The notes: generated by a model from the letters alone, not told the origin. A stretch of DNA of 64,000 nucleotides from JALZHR01 sp036388475 (GCA_036388475.1 DASVRT010000027.1:12518-76517); one strand, 5' to 3'; shown: positions 45,845 to 52,163, counted from the first letter of the stretch. Translations and numbers: made by a program.

Positions 45845-45913
45845 GGGCGACAAAAATAGAAATGACCGCGTTTTTCTAACCAAAAGAAATGTAGTCATTC
45901 CGGCATTCGCCCC
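45845..45913 (-). ncRNA. Y RNA-like small RNA, unit 9 (short hairpin form)
   Basis: Starts GGGGCGAATGCCGG and AATGACTACAT; ends TTTTTGTCGCCC. Outer helix GGGCGA/TCGCCC; inner helix GGAATGAC/GTCATTTC (one G-U). The top is only a 5-bp hairpin (TTTCT TTTGGTT AGAAA), with no T-arm or D-arm. A core-only version of the family. Confidence 0.55.
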
Positions 45914-46040
45914 GAAAACATTTATCATTTATCATTTATCATTTATCGAATCCGCCTGAATGATAAATGTTAAAGGTTAAGCCGAAAATCCTTTTTCAAA
46001 TTTCCCCGATGTGCTACGATTGCGGCATTGGAGGAAAATT

Positions 46041-46481
46041 ATGTATTGCAATCAAAAATATTCCGGCGCCGTCAAAGGTTTTCTGCTCGGCATTCTTTTA
46101 ATGGTTTCGCTGATGTTCGTCGGCTCGAATTGGAACAAATCTCAATCGCCGAAAAACGCCGTTTCTTTCGACGAAGCCGTCCTGCGCATTAAATCGGACG
46201 ATATAAAAGAAGTCAGAATCAAAAACCGGACGGCTGAGTTTTTTAAAGACGAGCGGTTTGCCTATTCGACCGAGGTTGCTTCCGACTATATGCAGGAAGC
46301 TTTGTTCGAACAAATAAGCTCGAATGGTTTAAGGGTCAGCTACGCGTCCGAGTCGTCAGCCAGCCCGTTCGGCTATTTGATTCAAATCCTGTTCTGGATG
46401 TTTTTCATCAGCCCGCCCGTCATCGTCGTTCTGCTGTTGATAATTATTAAGAAACTGGACGCCAACAGTTCAAATAAGTAA
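46041..46481 (+). CDS. FtsH extracellular-domain-like membrane protein without AAA domain
   Basis: A 146-residue protein; the ATG at 46041 follows GAGGAAAATT. It has a membrane helix (about 12-27, GFLLGILLMVSLMFVG), then a periplasmic segment like the FtsH_ext domain (VSFDEAVLRIKSDDIKEVRIKNRTAEFFKDE...AYSTEVASDYMQEALFEQI), then a second helix near 114-137. In FtsH the next part would be the AAA+ protease; here the protein ends with ten charged residues. It could modulate the real FtsH or be a truncated copy. Confidence 0.75.
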   Translation: MYCNQKYSGAVKGFLLGILLMVSLMFVGSNWNKSQSPKNAVSFDEAVLRIKSDDIKEVRIKNRTAEFFKDERFAYSTEVASDYMQEALFEQISSNGLRVSYASESSASPFGYLIQILFWMFFISPPVIVVLLLIIIKKLDANSSNK

Positions 46482-46561
46482 AACACGAGGGCAGGAGAAA
46501 TCTTGTCCTTTTCTTTCAATGACAAACTTTTCCTCGTCCTGTATCAGCGGCGGAAAAACCG

Positions 46562-47077
46562 ATGAGCATTTCGATTAGACAATTAACCGCGGACGATTGG
46601 CGCGAATTCTCGCAGGTTCGCCTGAAAGCGCTCAAAACCGACCCGCTCGTCTTCGGCTCAAACTACGAAAAAGAATCGCAATTTACCGAAGCCGATTGGC
46701 GCGAACGCCTGCAAGCCAACGATTCCGCCGTTTTTATGCTTTTTGCTGAGGAAACGCCAATCGGAATGACCGGCGTTTCTGTCGATCGCGACGACCCGAC
46801 CGGCAAAACCGCCATTTTCTGGGGTTCGTGGCTCGAACCGCATTTTCGCGGCAAAGGCTTATCGGAGCTAATGTACAAAGCGCGCCTCGACTGGGCAAAA
46901 GCGCGCCCGACCGTCGAGCGAATAATCGTCTCGCACCGCGCCTCGAATCTCGCCTCCAAATACGCCAATCAAAAACACGGTTTCGCATACACCCGCACGC
47001 ACGAAAAACTCTGGTCGGACGGCGCGACCGAAGACGAAGTCTGCTACGAGCTTTATCTGAAACCCGAACGACGATAA
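46562..47077 (+). CDS. GNAT-family N-acetyltransferase
   Basis: A 171-residue acetyltransferase. Motif A of the fold is AIFWGSWLEPHFRGKGLSELMYKARLDWAK (R/Q-x-x-G-x-G/A as RGKGLS), preceded by the beta4 strand PIGMTGVSVDRD. It uses acetyl-CoA; the acceptor is unknown. Stand-alone on the plus strand. Confidence 0.88.
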   Translation: MSISIRQLTADDWREFSQVRLKALKTDPLVFGSNYEKESQFTEADWRERLQANDSAVFMLFAEETPIGMTGVSVDRDDPTGKTAIFWGSWLEPHFRGKGLSELMYKARLDWAKARPTVERIIVSHRASNLASKYANQKHGFAYTRTHEKLWSDGATEDEVCYELYLKPERR

Positions 47078-47086
47078 AAGTTTAAT

Positions 47087-47374
47087 TTAATCAAAGGAAA
47101 TCCGTTCAAAATTCGCGGGAAGTTTCAGGCGCTTTGCCGGTTTTCGCTTTTTCTGCACCGGCAGGCAGTCATTTCCAATACGCAGGCTTCTGTTTCCATC
47201 CGGCAGGCGTTCATTTCCATTCCGCATACAGTCATTTCCACTCTGCATACATCCATTCCCGTTTCGCCTACACCTGTTTCCATTCGGCAGACAGTCATTT
47301 CCATTCTGCCGACGCTCATTTCCACTCCGCCGACGGTTATTTCCAAACTGAGAAGCTAAAAACTTTGGCGACAA
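47087..47374 (-). CDS. Possible heptad-repeat ORF over the second 21-bp repeat
   Basis: A 95-residue frame of NGNDCLP-like heptads, forced by the 21-bp tandem repeat at 47158-47346. The start is in non-repeat sequence that overlaps Y RNA unit 11. No convincing ribosome site; probably not a real gene. Confidence 0.18.
   Translation of the reverse strand: MSPKFLASQFGNNRRRSGNERRQNGNDCLPNGNRCRRNGNGCMQSGNDCMRNGNERLPDGNRSLRIGNDCLPVQKKRKPAKRLKLPANFERISFD
47158..47346. repeat. 21-bp tandem repeat, about nine degenerate copies
   Basis: Unit close to gtcatttccattctgcngac, period 21. It immediately precedes Y RNA unit 11. The sequence differs from the repeat at 40793-40989, but the period and copy number are the same. 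Confidence 0.85.
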
Positions 47375-47462
47375 AATCGGCGGGAGTTCCGCCCGTTAGT
47401 GAAAATCGGGCGGGAAAGAATCGAACTTGTCTCGTCCAATGTGCTCACGACCGCATTCGCCA
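47366..47462 (-). ncRNA. Y RNA-like small RNA, unit 11
   Basis: Starts TGGCGAATGCGG; ends GATTTTGTCGCCA. Outer helix TGGCGA/TCGCCA; inner helices GCGG/CCGC and GAG/CTC. The module has a T-loop TTCGATT followed by CCGCCCG, an 11-base cap loop and CGGGCGG: a perfect 7-bp acceptor-like stem, but no D-arm. Nearly identical to unit 12, which lies on the other side of the toxin-antitoxin pair; in unit 12 the first inner helix is changed on both strands to GCCG/CGGC. Confidence 0.65.
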
Positions 47463-47495
47463 GGTATTTAAGAACTTTATTCATTAAAATGATGC

Positions 47496-47520
47496 AAATA
47501 TAGCTTATCGTGCTATATTT
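47496..47520. promoter_or_regulatory. Inverted-repeat operator of the toxin-antitoxin operon
   Basis: AAATATAGC and GCTATATTT form a perfect 9-bp inverted repeat with a 7-base centre, ending five bases before the DUF433 start codon. This is the usual place for an autorepressor site in such operons. Confidence 0.6.
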
Positions 47521-47525
47521 TGATT

Positions 47526-47858
47526 ATGAGCGTGGTTGTCTCGACTTCCGAAATTAAATTAACCAAAACCGAAGCCGGCGTTCTTCGCATCGGCGATTCG
47601 CGTGTTTCTCTGGACACGGTAATTATCGCTTTCGGTCAGGGCGCGACGCCCGAACAGATTGTCGAAGATTACGATTCGCTCGAACTCGCGGAAGTTTATG
47701 CCGCCATCAGCTATTACCTGCAAAACCGCGAAGAAGTGGAAGACTATTTAGTTCAAAGAAAAGTCCAACGCGATGAGCTTCGCCGCAAAATAGAATCACG
47801 CTCGAATCCGCAGGGAATCCGCGAAAAACTTCTCGCTCGCCGCCGAAAATCTTTATGA
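47526..47858 (+). CDS. DUF433 antitoxin-like protein
   Basis: A 110-residue protein. The DUF433 core is about residues 20-70: GVLRIGDSRVSLDTVIIAFGQGATPEQIVEDYDSLELAEVYAAISYYL, a helix-turn-helix-like fold. A basic tail follows (EKLLARRRKSL). DUF433 proteins are typically the antitoxin half of DUF433/DUF5615 pairs. The gene overlaps the next one by 4 bp (ATGA) and has an inverted-repeat operator just upstream. Confidence 0.88.
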   Translation: MSVVVSTSEIKLTKTEAGVLRIGDSRVSLDTVIIAFGQGATPEQIVEDYDSLELAEVYAAISYYLQNREEVEDYLVQRKVQRDELRRKIESRSNPQGIREKLLARRRKSL

Positions 47859-48211
47859 TTCGCTTTCTTTCCGACGAAGATTTCAACCGCCGAATCCTGC
47901 GCGGTCTGCGTCGTCGCCTGCCCGCGCTCGAACTCGTCCGCGTGCAGGATGTCGGATTAATCACTCGACCCGACACGGAAGTTCTGGAATGGGCGGCAAA
48001 AGAAAACCACGTTCTCTTAACGCACGACGTTACGACTATGAGCAAACACGCCTTCGACCGCGTAAATCAAGGCTTGCCGATGCCGGGCGTCATCGAAGTT
48101 TCCCAACTCGTTCCCATCGGCGAGGCAATCGAAGAATTAATCTTAATCGCCGAATGCAGCCTCGAAAACGAATGGCAAAATCAAGTTATTTTCCTGCCGC
48201 TTAAGAGCTAA
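47855..48211 (+). CDS. DUF5615 PIN-like toxin protein
   Basis: A 118-residue protein with the PIN-like acidic pattern: RFLSDEDFNRRILRGL (first Asp/Glu), RPDTEVLEWAAKENHVLLTHDVTTM (later acidic residues). The VapC-like family suggests an RNase toxin, target unknown. It is 4-bp coupled to the DUF433 gene and flanked by two near-identical Y RNA-like units (47366-47462 and 48221-48318), so the pair may have moved with, or target, these RNAs; that is inference. Confidence 0.85.
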   Translation: MIRFLSDEDFNRRILRGLRRRLPALELVRVQDVGLITRPDTEVLEWAAKENHVLLTHDVTTMSKHAFDRVNQGLPMPGVIEVSQLVPIGEAIEELILIAECSLENEWQNQVIFLPLKS

Positions 48212-48220
48212 TCTAAAACT

Positions 48221-48318
48221 TGGCGACAAGTTTTGCCGGGAGTTCCGCCCGTCAAGCAAAATCGGGCGGGAAAGAGTCGAACTTGTCTCGTCCAATGTAC
48301 TCACGACGGCATTCGCCA
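48221..48318 (-). ncRNA. Y RNA-like small RNA, unit 12
   Basis: Starts TGGCGAATGCCG; ends AACTTGTCGCCA. Outer helix TGGCGA/TCGCCA; inner helix GCCG/CGGC plus GAGT/ACTC. The T-loop element TTCGACT is followed by CCGCCCG, a cap loop and CGGGCGG. The compensatory GCCG/CGGC versus GCGG/CCGC of unit 11 argues that the helix is conserved as RNA. Confidence 0.65.
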
Positions 48319-48496
48319 AAAATTAAATTAAAATCCTGAAAGGAATTGCGGGCGCGCAGGAATTAAAAAATGTTGACTTGTCCGGAGTTCTTAATGCAAG
48401 ATGTTTGTATCGAAAACTCCCTTGATATTTATTTGAAATTCTTCAGATAAATATTTTTCATACACGCAACCTGTTAAGAAATTTTAGGAGATTAAG

Positions 48497-48778
48497 ATGA
48501 AAACTTTACGAAAGATTATTCCGACGAATAAATATTTGGCAACAGCGCTGATTTTCCTGATGCTGATTTCATCAGCCGGCGTTTTGATTTCATTTGCGAA
48601 ACGAACCGAGAAAAAATCGGATACCTGCGATTGGTATCAACAGCGCACCTATTACACGGATGCTTCGCATACTACTTATACGGGAATGCGAATCTGGTTT
48701 TGCGACGGCTATATCGGTCAAGCCGGAACGATAACCGCGTTTTATATAAACTCTACTTGCGAGTGCGACCCGCAATAG
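48497..48778 (+). CDS. Small exported Cys-containing protein
   Basis: A 93-residue protein with a signal peptide (about 15-35, ALIFLMLISSAGVLISFA). The mature part has four Cys (DTCDWYQQ, WFCDGYIG, STCECDPQ) and a YYTDASHTTYTGMRIWFCDG pattern typical of small secreted proteins with a CG-rich motif; the family name is uncertain (possibly DUF6289-like). TAGGAGATTAAG gives a good ribosome site. Followed by a terminator at 48833-48864. Confidence 0.75.
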   Translation: MKTLRKIIPTNKYLATALIFLMLISSAGVLISFAKRTEKKSDTCDWYQQRTYYTDASHTTYTGMRIWFCDGYIGQAGTITAFYINSTCECDPQ

Positions 48779-48832
48779 CTTAAATCATCAAAAAGAGAAG
48801 CTTGATATTTAAAAAGCTTTTTTATCTTCGGG

Positions 48833-48864
48833 CGGCAGGGATTTTATTTTCTCTGCCGTTTTTT
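48833..48864 (+). terminator. Rho-independent terminator of the small exported protein gene
   Basis: CGGCAG pairs with CTGCCG around a 14-base loop, followed by TTTTTT. Confidence 0.65.
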
Positions 48865-48951
48865 ACTCGACGTATAATTCAAATCTCAAAATTCGAGAAT
48901 ATAGAATAAGTCCGTCAAACGATAGTTTACAAACTTATTCTATATTCTTAT

Positions 48952-50517
48952 TTAAATCTCAACCTTCTCAATCACGCCGACCCAATGTCCGGCGTCCAGT
49001 GTGCCGCCCGCGAATTCCGAGACGAGTGTAAACACCTGGTCGGAGAATCCGCCGACGTTGAGGATGTCGGCGCGTTCGCTGGCTTGCGTGTGGGCGTAAG
49101 GCTGGATGTCGATGCAGACGAGTTTGGCGTCCGCGTTGCGGGACTTGAACGCGTTCCATTGAATCATCGTCTGCGTTCCGCTGTGCGACGAACGGGTTGT
49201 ATCGACCCACGATTCGTTGTCCGAAACGTAAATCACGACGTCGCCGTGAGCTTTTTTGGCGTTCAGCGAGACGAGCGGCGCGGAGCAGTTGGTTCCGCCC
49301 GCAGGCAGCTTCGCCAGCTTCTGCGCGTTGGTCATCACCGAATCGCGCGGGTTCAAATCCGCCGGCACGATGTGGTCGCTGAACGGGATGACTTCCGCCG
49401 AAGGGTTTTTGCGCAGGATTGCCGCCGCGACCAGCGCCGCCGCGTCGAGGCAGCGAACGGTCGAAGTCGCGCCTTTGCGATAGCCCGTCACCGCCGAGTG
49501 CATCGAGCCTGAAATGTCGGGGAAAACGTAAACTTTTCCTTTGATTTCCGGCACGTTTTCGGTGGCGATTTCCATTGCGTCCTGCAACGCTTCGGTGATG
49601 GCGCGCGGGATTGCGCGATTTTGCGAAGCCGCCGTGAACGCGACCAGCAGTTGGTACGGAAACACCCGCGCGCGGCGAATCGCTTCGCGGTCGCGCAGGC
49701 GATTGGCGATGATTTCAACCATTTCCGCGTCACTGAAAACGCCGTGGCGCTGGAAAGTGTTGAGATTCATACGCGTCATCTGCCAGCCCGCATTGCGCGC
49801 GATTTGCGTCCATTCACGGGTGCTGATGGGCAGCGCCGCCAGCATTTGGAATGGCACGTCCGGCACTTCCAGCCTGTCGCCGCTTTTGAAACGCTCGAAG
49901 GCTTTGACGATTTCCGGCAGCTTGTCGGCGTCGATGTCGCGCCCGATAAAGTAGCCGTAAAGCGCTTCTTTTTCGGCGTCCGAAGGCTTCGGGTGAACCA
50001 TTTTCAGAACGTCGGCAAACGACGGCTGCGCGCCGATTGATTGTTTGAAAATCTGTTCCGGCGGGCGGTTTTCGAACCATTCGCGCACGAGGCGTTTCGG
50101 CAGCGAGCCGAGCGATTTTCTGCCCGTCGCGCCCGAACGCATTATCTGCACGAAGTTGCGGAGCATTTTTCCGTTGTCAATCACGCGCGGAAAGACTTTT
50201 TCCAAAAGAGCTTTGTCCTTCGAAGCCAGAATCGCCGCGAGCAGTGCGGGCATATCTTTCATAAAGCCTTTTTCGCGGGCAAAGACGGCGGTTTTCGCCA
50301 CAAATTCGGCGTCCGTTTCATTTGCCAGCGCGAGAATTTTCTCAAGCTGCTCGCCGGCGTCGGCGTAGAAAGTGTGGTTAAAACAGCCCGTCGCCGCGTA
50401 TTGCGCCAGCGCCTGTTTCGGCGTGAGCTTGTAAGCCAGCCCGCCGGCTTCATTGACAGCGTCAGCCTTCGGCGTGAACAAGCCTTTGACGGTTTGAAAT
50501 AGATTTTTATTTGCCAT
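48952..50517 (-). CDS. rsr: Ro60 orthologue Rsr (TROVE-domain RNA-binding protein with vWA domain)
   Basis: A 521-residue protein with a HEAT-repeat TROVE ring (about 1-320: AQYAATGCFNHTFYADAGEQLEKIL, FAREKGFMKDMPALLAAILASKD, RSGATGRKSLGSLPKRLVREWF) and a vWA domain (about 330-521) with an intact MIDAS (DISGSMHSA near residue 335). Ro60 proteins bind misfolded RNAs in their central hole and Y RNAs on the outer surface, and in bacteria tether PNPase via Yrl RNA. GAGGAGG precedes the ATG. Five Y RNA-like units begin 92 bp upstream on the same strand (50609-51301), so they may be transcribed together. PNPase is not in the window. Confidence 0.95.
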   Translation of the reverse strand: MANKNLFQTVKGLFTPKADAVNEAGGLAYKLTPKQALAQYAATGCFNHTFYADAGEQLEKILALANETDAEFVAKTAVFAREKGFMKDMPALLAAILASKDKALLEKVFPRVIDNGKMLRNFVQIMRSGATGRKSLGSLPKRLVREWFENRPPEQIFKQSIGAQPSFADVLKMVHPKPSDAEKEALYGYFIGRDIDADKLPEIVKAFERFKSGDRLEVPDVPFQMLAALPISTREWTQIARNAGWQMTRMNLNTFQRHGVFSDAEMVEIIANRLRDREAIRRARVFPYQLLVAFTAASQNRAIPRAITEALQDAMEIATENVPEIKGKVYVFPDISGSMHSAVTGYRKGATSTVRCLDAAALVAAAILRKNPSAEVIPFSDHIVPADLNPRDSVMTNAQKLAKLPAGGTNCSAPLVSLNAKKAHGDVVIYVSDNESWVDTTRSSHSGTQTMIQWNAFKSRNADAKLVCIDIQPYAHTQASERADILNVGGFSDQVFTLVSEFAGGTLDAGHWVGVIEKVEI

Positions 50518-50608
50518 AATTCCTCCTCTGTGAAAATTACGAATTACGAATATCGGAAATCTTTCTCCAATTCGTAATTCGTAATTCGTAATTCGTCTTT
50601 GAATAAAT

Positions 50609-50734
50609 CGGGTGACAAAATCGAAAAGACTTTTGCGCGTGAACAGTTTAGGAACACCGGAGTTATCCGACTCCGCGAGGCGCGAGCGTGGTTTTTAGCC
50701 ACTGGAGGATGTAGTCCGTTTCAGCATTCACCCG
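50609..50734 (-). ncRNA. Y RNA-like small RNA, unit 5
   Basis: Starts CGGGTGAATGCTG and CGGACTACAT; ends TCGATTTTGTCACCCG. Outer helix CGGGTGA/TCACCCG perfect; inner helix GAAACGGAC/GTCTTTTC with one bulge. The module has an acceptor-like CGGAGT/ACTCCG stem with a 6-base cap, but I see no T-loop. Nearest unit to rsr, about 90 bp upstream of its start. Confidence 0.55.
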
Positions 50735-50743
50735 AAAATTGAA

Positions 50744-50856
50744 GAAGCGACGAGTTTCGGAAAGGCATTAGCGTCCGAAGTTTCGGTCGGAGCCGCAAAA
50801 GCAATCTGCTTTTGTTTTGGTGTTCGTAATGTAGTCTTTCCGGCATTTGCCGCTTC
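50744..50856 (-). ncRNA. Y RNA-like small RNA, unit 4
   Basis: Starts GAAGCGGCAAATGCCGG and AAGACTACAT; ends CTCGTCGCTTC. Outer helix GAAGCG/CGCTTC plus G-U and C-G; inner helix CGGAAAG/CTTTCCG. The enclosed part contains a strong hairpin (AAAAGCA GAT TGCTTTT) and TCCG/CGGA pairing, not a recognisable tRNA. Confidence 0.5.
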
Positions 50857-50867
50857 GGATTTGAAAA

Positions 50868-51008
50868 GCGATGACAAGAATTTGAGAAACTTTTTTTTGC
50901 CGCGTTTACCGTTTCGCCACGTTTCAAGTTTATTGAAACGGCAGGATTCGAACCTGCAAAGTCTGTTAAGACCGCAATTTGCTATGTAGTTCCTCAGGCA
51001 TTCACCGC
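50868..51008 (-). ncRNA. Y RNA-like small RNA, unit 3 (class II tRNA-like module)
   Basis: Starts GCGGTGAATGCC, then GGAACTACAT; ends CTTGTCATCGC. Outer helix GCGGTGA/TCATCGC pairs throughout with one G-U; inner helix TGAGGAAC/GTTTCTCA. Module order: 3' anticodon-stem side, long variable arm (GTCT TAAC AGAC), T-arm GCAGG TTCGAAT CCTGC, acceptor CGTTTCA, 7-base cap, TGAAACG, D-arm GCG...CGC. A leucine/serine-like permuted mimic. Confidence 0.7.
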
Positions 51009-51026
51009 AAATATATGAAAACTTGA

Positions 51027-51156
51027 GCAGCGACAAAGTTTTGACCGAAATACTACCGCTCGACCGTTGAGCTACGCTTTGCCGGAGCAAAACGGCAGGA
51101 TTCGAACCTGCATCCCGTAGATTATGAATCTATGTAGTTTCAGCCGCATTCGCTGC
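51027..51156 (-). ncRNA. Y RNA-like small RNA, unit 2 (Met-tRNA-like module)
   Basis: Starts GCAGCGAATGCGG; CTACAT precedes a TAGA TTCATAA TCTA hairpin; ends AACTTTGTCGCTGC. Outer helix GCAGCGA/TCGCTGC, inner GGCTGAAA/TTTCGGTC. Module: T-arm GCAGG TTCGAAT CCTGC, acceptor 51088-51094, six-base cap, acceptor 51075-51081 (7 bp, one G-U), D-arm GCTC AACGGTC GAGC. The CAT loop matches a methionine anticodon. Confidence 0.72.
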
Positions 51157-51166
51157 AAAATGAAAT

Positions 51167-51301
51167 GCGACGACAAAATCGAAAAGACGTTTTCCGCGCT
51201 CTACTCCTGAGCTACGTCCCGGCAGAAAAAATTCGGAACGGTCGGATTTGCACCGACGACCTCGTCGTTATCAGCGATGTAGTCCTTCCAGCATTCGTCG
51301 C
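51167..51301 (-). ncRNA. Y RNA-like small RNA, unit 1 (Ile-tRNA-like module)
   Basis: Starts GCGACGAATGCTGG and AAGGACTACAT; ends TCGATTTTGTCGTCGC. Outer helix 51295-51301 with 51167-51173; inner helix 51282-51289 with 51181-51188 (8 bp, two G-U). Between them: CTGATAA loop (GAT), T-arm GTCGG TGCAAAT CCGAC, acceptor strand 51234-51240, a 12-base cap, acceptor strand 51215-51221, D-arm GCTC AGGAGTA GAGC. First of five tandem units reading towards rsr. Confidence 0.72.
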
Positions 51302-51421
51302 AAAATTAATGAAAATAAGCTGGCTTTCGACGTTTGCGGGAAAATCGAAAGCTTAAAATAAATTGTCGTTCAGTCGCATTTGAGTTATAAAATTAGTAAA
51401 TCGTATCAAGGAGCAAAATTT

Positions 51422-51694
51422 ATGTGTCTCGACGGCGACGACTGCAACAACGAAAAGGGAACTGACCGGCGAGCTTTTCTGACCGGCGCGGCGGCATTTG
51501 TCGGTCTTGCCGCGCTCGAAGCCGGGGCGCAAGCGCTTCCGACCAAAGAACAAATCGTCACCAGAGTGCTCGACGACCCGAAAATCGAGCACGGAAAAGT
51601 CGTCTTCAAACACGGCGGCAAAGAAACGATTGACGGTTATCTCGCGCGCCCGAAAGCCGCCGGCGTTTATCCGGCGGTGATTGTTATCAAATAA
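51422..51694 (+). pseudogene. Truncated dienelactone-hydrolase-type gene (5' part only)
   Basis: A 90-residue remnant. AAGGAG precedes the ATG, then comes a twin-arginine-like export signal (TDRRAFLTGAAAFVGLAAL) and the first strands of a DLH-type alpha/beta hydrolase (DGYLARPKAAGVYPAVIVI). The full enzyme would be about 290 residues; here a stop follows AVIVIK, just before the catalytic domain's HExR-type segment. The break lies 31 bp before the first tRNA of the array, as if the array or a deletion removed the rest of the gene. Confidence 0.75.
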
Positions 51695-51724
51695 CCGCGG
51701 CTTTTAAACAAAAAATCCGGCAAT

Positions 51725-51796
51725 TCGCGGCGGAAAGAATCGAACTTTTCGTCTAACAATTATCGGTCGTTTGCTCTGCCATTGAGCTGCGCCGCG
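51725..51796 (-). tRNA. tRNA with GAT anticodon (Ile-like), C33
   Basis: Acceptor CGCGGCG/CGCCGCG, discriminator A, D-arm GCTC AATGGCA GAGC. Anticodon arm AACGA CCGATAA TTGTT (one G-U): position 33 is C, not U. The T-stem AAAAG/CTTTC lacks its outer pair. Identity as tRNA-Ile is by anticodon only. Confidence 0.7.
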
Positions 51797-51805
51797 AAAA
51801 ATTGG

Positions 51806-51881
51806 CAGGTCGGGTGGGATTTGAACCCACGATTTACGGATTAAAAGTCCGTTGCCTTGAGCCAGACTTAGCTACCGACCT
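51806..51881 (-). tRNA. tRNA-Lys (TTT)
   Basis: Acceptor AGGTCGG/CCGACCT, discriminator G, anticodon arm ACGGA CTTTTAA TCCGT, T-arm GTGGG TTCAAAT CCCAC. The D-arm is unusually large (GCT AAGTCTGGCTCA AGGC). Confidence 0.9.
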
Positions 51882-51948
51882 ATCTTGATTTTCGATTTTC
51901 CATTGGGTAAGAAGTTTTATTCCAATCGAAAATCGAAAATAAATTTGG

Positions 51949-52022
51949 CTCCGGGACAGAGACTCGAACTCTGAACTTCCTGCTTAACAGGCAGGCACTC
52001 TTACCGATTGAGTTATCCCGGA
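51949..52022 (-). tRNA. tRNA-Asn (GTT)
   Basis: Acceptor TCCGGGA/TCCCGGA, discriminator G, anticodon arm CCTGC CTGTTAA GCAGG, T-arm AGAG TTCGAGT CTCT. Confidence 0.93.
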
Positions 52023-52099
52023 AAAGAATTTTCGTTTCACCAATCGCCAATCGAAAATTGCGGCGATGGTAGGCAAACGCGGCGGGAAAATCGCTTTAG

Positions 52100-52163
52100 C
52101 GGACAAAAGACAAATGTGTTTGTTGCAAACAAAAGAAGGGAATTTTCAGCATTCTTTTGTCCT
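52100..52163 (-). ncRNA. Possible degenerate Y RNA-like unit 13
   Basis: Minus strand: GGACAAAAGAATGCTG ... TTTGTCTTTTGTCC, with a 9-bp outer helix GGACAAAAG/CTTTTGTCC and a small TGTTTG/CAAACA top hairpin. GAATGCTG and TTTGTC match the family, but the ACTACAT element is missing. It may be a relic or a coincidence. Confidence 0.28.

Noticed and set aside
51167..51301. Group I intron or archaeal-type spliced tRNA gene as first explanation of split tRNA halves
   Set aside because: The non-tRNA parts total only about 60-70 bases and lack group I core elements, and no splicing endonuclease is known in bacteria. The paired ends, rsr next door and tRNA-mimic order fit a Y RNA better. Kept only as a speculative finding.
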